Assembly (NCBI GenBank): GCA_038534195.1
Contig: JBCAXE010000004.1
Location: 1-64,000, forward strand
Direction of reading: 5' to 3'
DNA length: 64,000 bases
Source: JAJFFW01 sp038534195
GTDB lineage: Bacteria > Pseudomonadota > Alphaproteobacteria > Caulobacterales > Parvularculaceae
In this document: positions 1-6,406 of the stretch, piece by piece
Layout of the letters: each line of letters begins with the position of its first letter
Position numbering within the stretch: position 1 is the first letter of the stretch
The notes under the pieces: generated by a model
What the model saw: only the letters and a program-made list of their open reading frames with translations
Database searches by the model: none
What the model was told of the DNA's origin: nothing
Program-made: the position numbers and the translations under genes

Positions 1-1
1 C

Positions 2-1684
2 GAGGTCGATGAGGCGCAGGCGGAAGAAATCGAAGCGACAGGCGTTCAAAAAGTCCGTATTCGCTCGGTGCTTACCTGCGAGTCGAAATCCGGCATTTGC
101 GCCAAGTGTTACGGGCGCGATCTTGCGCGCGGCAGCCACGTCAATATTGGCGAAGCGGTCGGCGTTATTGCGGCGCAATCAATCGGTGAGCCGGGCACGC
201 AGCTGACGATGCGCACGTTCCACGTGGGCGGCACCGCACAGGTTGGCGACACGTCGTTCATCGAAGCCAGCCACGACGGCAAGATCGAGCTGGAAAACCG
301 CAACGTGGTGAAAAACTCCGACGGCGATTTGATGGTCATGGGCCGCAACACGCTTGTGAAAATCATCGATAGCGACGGCAAGGCGCATGCGTCTTACAAG
401 CTGAGCTACGGCGCCAAATTGCGCGTTGACGACGGCGACGCCGTAACGCGCGGCCAGCGTCTCGCGGACTGGGACCCGTATACGGTTCCGATCCTCACAG
501 AACTTGGCGGCCTCGTGAAGTTCGAGGATCTGCAGGAAGGCTTCTCCATGCAGGTCGTCGCCGACGAGGCGACGGGTATTGCAAGCCGCGTTGTCACCGA
601 CTGGCGCGCGAACCCGCGGGCCGCGGACATGAAACCGGCGATCGTTATTGTCGACGACAAAGGCGAGCCGCTGAAACTCGAAGGCGGCGGCGAGGCGCGC
701 TACACGCTCCCTGTTGACGCAATCTTGTCGGTGGAGGACGGCGACAAAATCCGCGTCGGCGACACTGTTGCCCGGATCCCGACCGAGGGCGCGAAGACGA
801 AGGACATCACCGGCGGTCTGCCGCGGGTCGCGGAACTCTTCGAGGCCCGCCGTCCGAAGGATCACGCGATTATCGCCGAAATTGACGGCCGCGTCGAATT
901 TGGCCGCGACTACAAGAACAAGCGCCGTATCCGGATTATCCCAACGGACGAGAGCCTCGAGCCATCGGATTATCTGGTGCCGAAAGGCAAGCACATCACC
1001 GTCCAGGAAGGCGACTTCATCGCCAAGGGCGAATATCTCATGGACGGTAATCCCGCGCCGCATGATATTCTCCAGATCATGGGCATTGAAGCGCTCGCTG
1101 ACTTCCTGATCGACGAAATCCAGGAGGTTTATCGACTGCAAGGCGTGCCGATTAACGACAAGCATATCGAAGTGATTGTTCGGCAGATGCTGCAGAAAAT
1201 TGAGATCACCGAGCCTGGCGACTCACTCTTCCTCAAAGAGGAGCATATTGACCGGCTCGAATTCGAAGAGGTCAATGAGCGCCTTGAGAATGAAGGCAAA
1301 GCGCCTGCAAAAGGATCGCCGGTTCTGCTCGGCATCACCAAAGCGTCGCTGCAGACGCGTTCATTCATCTCTGCGGCGTCTTTCCAGGAAACGACGCGCG
1401 TTCTCACCGAAGCGGCGGTGAACGGCAAAGTCGATTCGCTCGAAGGGCTGAAAGAGAACGTCATTGTCGGGCGGTTGATCCCGGCAGGCACAGGCGGCAT
1501 GATGGCGCGTCATCAGATCGAAGCTGAGCGCCGCGATCAGGTTCTGCTGGAAGAACGCAACAAGCGTTTGGCCGAAGCGCTTCCAGCGCCGGAGACTATG
1601 TCAGGGGAGGAAACGCCAGCCGTAGAAGGCGAAGCGCCGGCGGAAGAGCCGCCTGCAGAAGAACAGGCGCCGGCCGCCGAATAA
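2..1684 (+). CDS. rpoC: DNA-directed RNA polymerase subunit beta', C-terminal part (5' end outside window)
   Basis: This is the last 560 codons of the largest RNA polymerase subunit; the gene enters from the left in a frame starting at base 2. The visible part begins before a cysteine cluster (TCESKSGICAKCYGRD) of the second zinc-binding site, followed by the near-invariant AAQSIGEPGTQLTMRTFHVGG of the bridge-helix/trigger-loop side (quoted in part). The end carries the usual GRLIPAGTG element and an acidic Glu/Pro/Ala-rich tail. It is the end of the rpoBC transcription unit, since a strong terminator follows at once. Identification is certain; only the start is missing. Confidence 0.98.
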   Translation, partial: EVDEAQAEEIEATGVQKVRIRSVLTCESKSGICAKCYGRDLARGSHVNIGEAVGVIAAQSIGEPGTQLTMRTFHVGGTAQVGDTSFIEASHDGKIELENRNVVKNSDGDLMVMGRNTLVKIIDSDGKAHASYKLSYGAKLRVDDGDAVTRGQRLADWDPYTVPILTELGGLVKFEDLQEGFSMQVVADEATGIASRVVTDWRANPRAADMKPAIVIVDDKGEPLKLEGGGEARYTLPVDAILSVEDGDKIRVGDTVARIPTEGAKTKDITGGLPRVAELFEARRPKDHAIIAEIDGRVEFGRDYKNKRRIRIIPTDESLEPSDYLVPKGKHITVQEGDFIAKGEYLMDGNPAPHDILQIMGIEALADFLIDEIQEVYRLQGVPINDKHIEVIVRQMLQKIEITEPGDSLFLKEEHIDRLEFEEVNERLENEGKAPAKGSPVLLGITKASLQTRSFISAASFQETTRVLTEAAVNGKVDSLEGLKENVIVGRLIPAGTGGMMARHQIEAERRDQVLLEERNKRLAEALPAPETMSGEETPAVEGEAPAEEPPAEEQAPAAE

Positions 1685-1707
1685 GCGACAGGCGCGATAA
1701 CCTGACA

Positions 1708-1738
1708 AAATGGCGGCCGACGGGCCGCCATTTTTTTA
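1708..1738. terminator. Intrinsic terminator after rpoC, probably bidirectional
   Basis: A GC-rich inverted repeat (GGCGGCC...GGCCGCC) is flanked by AAAA on the left and seven T on the right. It lies 24 bases after the rpoC stop. The stop codon of the minus-strand lipoprotein gene (1736-1738) lies inside the T tract, so the same hairpin can end both convergent transcripts. Confidence 0.85.
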
Positions 1739-2356
1739 TTTGCCTGATCGTGATCCGCCGCTGCGGGCGCGGCTGCGCGCTGACCGTGTGCGGCCGGCGC
1801 GTCCGCGCGACGACGCCGCGCGAACGGGTTTCATTCGCGTATCAATGTTGCGCCCGGCGAAGCGATTGGGACGCAGGCCGGCGGCTGATTGTCGGCGCGA
1901 CACCCACACAAAAAAGTACCCGCGATATTGCCCGTCTCGAAACTGCGTGCCGTATGTATTTTCGGAGAAGTCAGTCGCGATCAGGCGCTCATTTTCAGCA
2001 TCGATCTCGAGGGTAAACAAATGCTGTTCGCCGTCTTCCTTACGGTTATTTTTGTTGAGGTCATCAAAACCCTGAAAGCTGGCGTCGCTTTTCGCCGTCA
2101 GACCCACATTGCCCGTGAAGACCTTCGGCCGTGCGTTTAAGGCCGCGTGCAGGCGCGGCGCAAACTTCGGGATGACTTCATTGTCAGCGAGTGTGACGCC
2201 GCTCGCCTCTGAGTCCTTGGCGAAGTCGACCATAGCGTCGATGGTCCGATCCATCACGCCGTTAATGTCGAGCTTACGCGGCCCGTTGGTTTTCTGGCAG
2301 CCTTGGAGGAGAACAAGTGCTCCGGCGCCAATCAAAATCATTGGTAAGTGCTTCAT
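1736..2356 (-). CDS. Predicted lipoprotein with a basic tail, paralogue of the gene at 4221-4817
   Basis: A 206-residue protein with a lipoprotein signal peptide (hydrophobic residues 5-18, lipobox LQGC with Cys near 20). The mature part has a block shared with the protein at 4221-4817: MDRT-[IV]-D, RLHAA[IL]NA, DASF-x-GFDD, then FTLEIDAEN-x-RL. Between the last two lies an Asp/Asn-rich loop (DDLNKNNRKEDGE) that could bind calcium. The C terminus is Arg/Ser/Gly-rich and ends in RARSGGSRSGK, almost the same as its paralogue. It is the last gene of a minus-strand trio with the spermidine-synthase-like gene between the two copies. I do not recognise the family; envelope location is inferred from the signal. 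Confidence 0.7.
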   Translation of the reverse strand: MKHLPMILIGAGALVLLQGCQKTNGPRKLDINGVMDRTIDAMVDFAKDSEASGVTLADNEVIPKFAPRLHAALNARPKVFTGNVGLTAKSDASFQGFDDLNKNNRKEDGEQHLFTLEIDAENERLIATDFSENTYGTQFRDGQYRGYFFVWVSRRQSAAGLRPNRFAGRNIDTRMKPVRAASSRGRAGRTRSARSRARSGGSRSGK

Positions 2357-2538
2357 GGAATACCCGCCCGTCGACTACCCTTGATGGAGTTTTCAAGACG
2401 AGTTTGCGGTAATTTTCTTAAATTAGCCCTTCGCCGATCGTACAAAGAGCGCTGCAAACAGCCGGAATTTGCTAAGTTTATTACCCTGTGCTGAACACTA
2501 AAGATAAAACTTTATCGAACGCCGTTGCGGCCAAGGCG

Positions 2539-4155
2539 CTAAGAAACTTTGCCCCGCATGTCCTCCAGATACAGCTGATAGAGTCTCGGCTCGAAAATCG
2601 AATTCACCGTAGGCGCGCCCGACGGTCCAATGTCCTTCGAAAAGACTTTCGCGGCCTCCATGACGTCATCGGTCAGAAATTTCGTTTCAACGCCGATAGT
2701 GGAGGGCGCCGAGAAGGCGGCGTCGCTCTCCGCCGCTAAGTGAAAACCCCAGACGCCAAAACTCGGGATCGGTAAGTTGTAGCTTTGCGTCGCGCCGAAC
2801 GCCGCCGCCATTGTGTCGTTGACGCTCCAGAATGTGCGGCGTGCGAAAAAGGGCGACGAGCTCTGCGTCACCACGTAGCCGCCGTCGCGTAGTTTCTTTT
2901 TGATCATGGCGTAGAATTCAACCGAATAGAGCTTTGAGATCGCCTCGTCATGGGGGTCCGGCATGTCGATGATGACGCGGTCATAGCGATGCGCGGCGTC
3001 TCTGATGAAAACGAAGGCGTCCGCATTATGGATATGGACGCGGGGGTCGGCGAATGAATCGCCGTTTAATTTCACCAATTGCGGAAAGGTTTGCGCAAGG
3101 TCCGTAATCGCCGGATCAAGATCGACGAGATCGATCCGTTCGATCATGTCATATTTCAGGAGTTCGCGCACGGCGAGCCCGTCGCCGCCGCCGAGGATCA
3201 GGATGTTTTCTTTCGCGCCGGGAAAAGACATGACCGGATGCACAAGTGCTTCATGATAGCGGTGCTCATCGGACTGCGCGAATTGAAGGTGGCCGTCGAT
3301 GAAAAGCCGCAAATCTTGCTGCTTCCAGTTTTGCGTCATCACCAGCGACTGATAGGGCGTCTGTTTCTTCCAGATGATGTCGTCGAAATACAGATGCTGT
3401 TGCGCAAACGCGTTGATCCGTGAGCTCATCATAACGAGCGCCGTCAAGCCGAACAGAATGACGCCAGCGATAGCCGCAAGGCGTTTCACGTTCGGCAGGT
3501 GATTGCGCAGAAAATGCATGGTCATCAGCGCGACCAACACATTCGCCAGACCGATCGCGAACGATGCGCGCACGAGCCCGAGGCTTGGCAGGAGCATGAG
3601 CGGGAACGCGACTGAACCGATCAACGCGCCGAAATAGTCGAGCGACATCACTTTGGCGATTGACCGACGCGTGCCGCCGATCTGCGCCAGGATGCGGGTC
3701 AGGAGCGGGATTTCCAGACCCACAAGAGCGCCGATCACAATAATGAAGCCGAGCATCACCGTGCGATACATCGCCGGCGAAAACGGGAATGTCAGGAACA
3801 GGACGATCGAGCATAATCCGCCAACAACGGCGAGACAGATTTCCACCAGGATGAAATTGTAGATCAAACGCTCGCGAATATGTTGGCTGAGATAAGAGCC
3901 GACGCCCATGGCGAACATAAAAAAGCCGATGGTAATCGAAAACTGATAGACGCTGTTGCCGAGCAAATAGCTGGAAACGGAACCAATGATCAGTTCATAA
4001 ACGATGCCGCACAGGGCGACGACCACAATCGAGCCAAGAAGGACAGCGCGGCCTGCCTGATCGAGCGCGGAGAAGTCTTCGCGTTCATCGGCGGCTGTCG
4101 CTTGCGGCGCGTCGCCGGCGTTGATCGGCGGTAATGTAAGGCTGGTGTCGCTCAT
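2539..4155 (-). CDS. speE: Membrane-embedded spermidine synthase-like aminopropyltransferase
   Basis: A 538-residue protein with two parts. Residues about 37-240 hold roughly seven hydrophobic helices; residues about 265-500 are a spermidine-synthase fold with YQSLVMT, the LFIDGHLQFAQSDEHRYHE substrate-binding stretch, the nucleotide loop LILGGGDGLAVRELLKYD and the acidic DMPDPHDE segment. Spermidine synthases transfer an aminopropyl group from decarboxylated S-adenosylmethionine to a polyamine. The membrane-fused form is a known but poorly characterised branch, so the acceptor is uncertain. SpeD, which makes the aminopropyl donor, is encoded nearby at 5863. The gene lies between two paralogous lipoprotein genes, which suggests a membrane or envelope task. 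I see no clear ribosome-binding site before the ATG. Confidence 0.85.
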   Translation of the reverse strand: MSDTSLTLPPINAGDAPQATAADEREDFSALDQAGRAVLLGSIVVVALCGIVYELIIGSVSSYLLGNSVYQFSITIGFFMFAMGVGSYLSQHIRERLIYNFILVEICLAVVGGLCSIVLFLTFPFSPAMYRTVMLGFIIVIGALVGLEIPLLTRILAQIGGTRRSIAKVMSLDYFGALIGSVAFPLMLLPSLGLVRASFAIGLANVLVALMTMHFLRNHLPNVKRLAAIAGVILFGLTALVMMSSRINAFAQQHLYFDDIIWKKQTPYQSLVMTQNWKQQDLRLFIDGHLQFAQSDEHRYHEALVHPVMSFPGAKENILILGGGDGLAVRELLKYDMIERIDLVDLDPAITDLAQTFPQLVKLNGDSFADPRVHIHNADAFVFIRDAAHRYDRVIIDMPDPHDEAISKLYSVEFYAMIKKKLRDGGYVVTQSSSPFFARRTFWSVNDTMAAAFGATQSYNLPIPSFGVWGFHLAAESDAAFSAPSTIGVETKFLTDDVMEAAKVFSKDIGPSGAPTVNSIFEPRLYQLYLEDMRGKVS

Positions 4156-4220
4156 AGGATAACCGGTCTTTGGAAAAGAGGCCCGCGCGTGCGGCGAGCC
4201 TCTATACGGGAGCGAATAAC

Positions 4221-4817
4221 TTACTTGCCGCTGCGGGCGCCGCCGGACCGCGCGCGCGAGCGGGCGTTTCGGCGGGCCGTCATTTCGGCGCGGCTTGTCG
4301 TGCGCATGGATGTTCCGTTGAAGCGGCCTGGATTAACGCCGGCGTTGCGTTGACGCGTTAGCAAATTGCCCATCAAGGCGCCCGCGAAAAATCCGGCGCC
4401 GCTGACGCGATACCCGTGATGCTCGCCCGTATAATCCGTGCAAACAAGGCGGTTGTTTTCGGCGTCGATTTCCAGCGTGAACATTTTTTCTTCGCCGATA
4501 TCCTGCTTGTTGTCGCCGTTCTTGTCGTCGAAGCCTTTGAAGCTCGCATCATCAAGCAGCTCAAGGCCCATCGGCGATGCGTAAAGGTGCGGATTGGCGT
4601 TTATGGCGGCGTGAAGGCGCTCGGTGAACTTGTTCATGGTGAGCGCATTGGCGTTCGTCTGGTCTTTTGCGGCGAGCTCATTGTTGGTTGCGACAATGAC
4701 GTCCACAGTTCGGTCCATGAGGGCATAAAAGTCAGGCGCTTTCGATTGCTGATCGGCGCAGCTTTGCGCTAGCATGGCGAGGGTGATGATTGCGGCGGTG
4801 CAAGATGTGCGTTTCAC
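4221..4817 (-). CDS. Predicted lipoprotein with a basic tail, paralogue of the gene at 1736-2356
   Basis: A 198-residue protein starting with GTG at 4817, chosen because GGGAG lies nine bases upstream. The N terminus is a signal peptide with a weak lipobox (LAQSC). The mature protein shares with its paralogue the MDRT-V-D opening, RLHAAINANP, DASFKGFDD, an Asp/Asn loop (DDKNGDNKQDIGEE, resembling one EF-hand-type calcium loop) and FTLEIDAENNRL. It ends in RARSGGARSGK. It is the first gene of the minus-strand trio, 65 bases ahead of the spermidine-synthase-like gene, and is divergent from the GNAT gene. Family and function are not recognised. Confidence 0.7.
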   Translation of the reverse strand: MKRTSCTAAIITLAMLAQSCADQQSKAPDFYALMDRTVDVIVATNNELAAKDQTNANALTMNKFTERLHAAINANPHLYASPMGLELLDDASFKGFDDKNGDNKQDIGEEKMFTLEIDAENNRLVCTDYTGEHHGYRVSGAGFFAGALMGNLLTRQRNAGVNPGRFNGTSMRTTSRAEMTARRNARSRARSGGARSGK

Positions 4818-4957
4818 GATTGGCGGCTCCCAAAGAACATTAAGTTCGCCGCAAGCATGCCGTTTGTTGGTTAAATTACTATTTCGTGGCGGCGCCCGGC
4901 CTTAACCAATTCTCCGCTGATCTGTGGTCTGATAACGCGAACCGTCATGGAGGGATC

Positions 4958-5782
4958 ATGAACCTGTTCGGCGCTGCGCGTAAGAATGAACAAGGCTTTA
5001 CATTTCGCAAGATGAAGCCGCGGGACGTGGAGGCGGCTCTCGATATCATCGAAGACCATGATGAAGACGACGCCGAAGCGGCCGCCTATTCCATGTCGGG
5101 CGATCTGTCCGGCTTTTATGTGGTGGAAGCGGAAGGGCGCGTCGCCGGCGTGACAGGCTATTCGAGAATAATGGACGCACCAACCTCTGCATGGCTCTCA
5201 TGGACTTATGTGCACGATGATATGCGCAAGCGCGGGATCGGCAGTTTCATGATGGAGGAGCTTCGCTTCGCGCTCGCCAAAACCAAAGTGGAGCGGCTCT
5301 TCATCGAAACCAGCGATTACACTGAAGACGGCGTCGATATCTACGCCGAGGCGCGCCGGTTTTATGAGCGCTGCGGCGCGACGCGCGAGTTGGTCATTGA
5401 AGATTTCTACCAGCCCGGCGAGTCGCGATACATCTATCGCCTGGCGCTCGAAATGAATTCGTATTTTACGCCGGAGGAAAGTGCGCAAGGCAGCGTTGTC
5501 TTCACCGATATCGACGTGATGCAGGAATCCGATACGGCGTTTGGTCTGTATTGGGAAGAAATTGACAATGAACCCGACGACGCGCGTGAGCGGTTACAGG
5601 CGCTGATTGACGAAGCGAAGGGCGAGGGGGCCCACGCTATCTTCGCTTCGTTGCCAAGCCAGCTTTCTCTTGTCGCCGCCTCGCAGCTGCAATCGGCTGG
5701 GTTTCAAAATATCGGAAATGTCTCCGATTTTTATGGCCCCGGCGCGTATGATTCTTACTGGGCGCTTTATCTCAACCGCTAG
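4958..5782 (+). CDS. GNAT-family N-acetyltransferase with a second GNAT-like domain
   Basis: A 274-residue protein. The ATG at 4958 was chosen because GGAGGG lies just upstream; an earlier in-frame start has no such site. Residues about 18-165 form a GNAT domain with the acetyl-CoA loop in DDMRKRGIGSFMMEEL, preceded by beta strands (GFYVVEAEGRVAGVTGY) and followed by ARRFYERCGATRE. The C-terminal 100 residues look like a second, weaker GNAT-like fold with no clear acetyl-CoA loop. It is divergent from the lipoprotein/speE trio and lies 80 bases before speD. This invites the guess that a polyamine is the substrate, but nothing in the sequence proves it. Confidence 0.75.
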   Translation: MNLFGAARKNEQGFTFRKMKPRDVEAALDIIEDHDEDDAEAAAYSMSGDLSGFYVVEAEGRVAGVTGYSRIMDAPTSAWLSWTYVHDDMRKRGIGSFMMEELRFALAKTKVERLFIETSDYTEDGVDIYAEARRFYERCGATRELVIEDFYQPGESRYIYRLALEMNSYFTPEESAQGSVVFTDIDVMQESDTAFGLYWEEIDNEPDDARERLQALIDEAKGEGAHAIFASLPSQLSLVAASQLQSAGFQNIGNVSDFYGPGAYDSYWALYLNR

Positions 5783-5862
5783 ATCTTAGGATTGGTAACG
5801 GCTTGCTAAGCATAAGGCCGTAGGCTTGACGCAACTGACAGTAGCGTAGGAACGATCCGCCC

Positions 5863-6291
5863 ATGCAGGCCGCAGCCCGTCAACGCGAACACTCCGCCAT
5901 CACCGTCAATGAAGAGGATTACTTCCGTACCGAGAGCGGCGTCACCTATGCAGGGATGCATTTGCTGATTGATTTGTGGGGGTGCGAAAATCTCGATGAT
6001 CCGGCGTTTATCGAACGTGCGCTCAGCGAAGCTGCGACGGCGGCGGGGGCCACGATCCTTCACGCGCATACGCATCATTTTTCGCCCTATGGTGGCGTCA
6101 CCGGGGTTCTCGTGCTTTCGGAATCGCACATCTCAATTCACACATGGCCGGAGAAGGGCTATGCAGCGATTGATGTCTTCATGTGCGGCGCATGCGAGCC
6201 GCGCGACGCCTTGCCGATCTTGAAACGCGCCTTTCAACCGGAGAGCATGTCGCTTGGCGCTGAACGCCGCGGCGCAAGTCTCGCGGTCTGA
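5863..6291 (+). CDS. speD: S-adenosylmethionine decarboxylase proenzyme
   Basis: A 142-residue protein of the short prokaryotic AdoMetDC class. These enzymes cut themselves at a serine to make a pyruvoyl cofactor and then produce decarboxylated AdoMet, the aminopropyl donor for spermidine synthesis. The self-cleavage region is plain: LVLSESHISIHTWPE, with the second serine (before His) as the expected pyruvoyl residue. The catalytic cysteine region is DVFMCGAC, and HAHTHHFSPYGGVTG is also typical. The product supplies the spermidine-synthase-like enzyme at 2539-4155. It is somewhat longer at both ends than the family minimum. Confidence 0.93.
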   Translation: MQAAARQREHSAITVNEEDYFRTESGVTYAGMHLLIDLWGCENLDDPAFIERALSEAATAAGATILHAHTHHFSPYGGVTGVLVLSESHISIHTWPEKGYAAIDVFMCGACEPRDALPILKRAFQPESMSLGAERRGASLAV

Positions 6292-6369
6292 AACGCCGTT
6301 CCGGCCGGCGCGAAAGCGAAAACGGTTCGCAAGGTGCTGTAGGTCATATCAATAAGTGCGTTGCGGCAG

Positions 6370-6375
6370 TATAAT
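6370..6375 (+). promoter_or_regulatory. Possible -10 element for the TIR-WD40 gene
   Basis: A perfect TATAAT lies 37 bases before the TTG start at 6407. It would give a leader of about 25 bases containing the GAGGAG ribosome-binding site (6393-6398). No good -35 box is visible, so the call is tentative. Confidence 0.35.
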
Positions 6376-6406
6376 TGAACGCGCAGCTTGTTGAGGAGAC
6401 ATCAGC

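Noticed and set aside
179..1165. Long minus-strand open frame opposite rpoC
   Set aside because: It is antisense to a certain gene, has no ribosome-binding site and its protein shows only the Arg/Val/Asp bias of a complementary-strand shadow.
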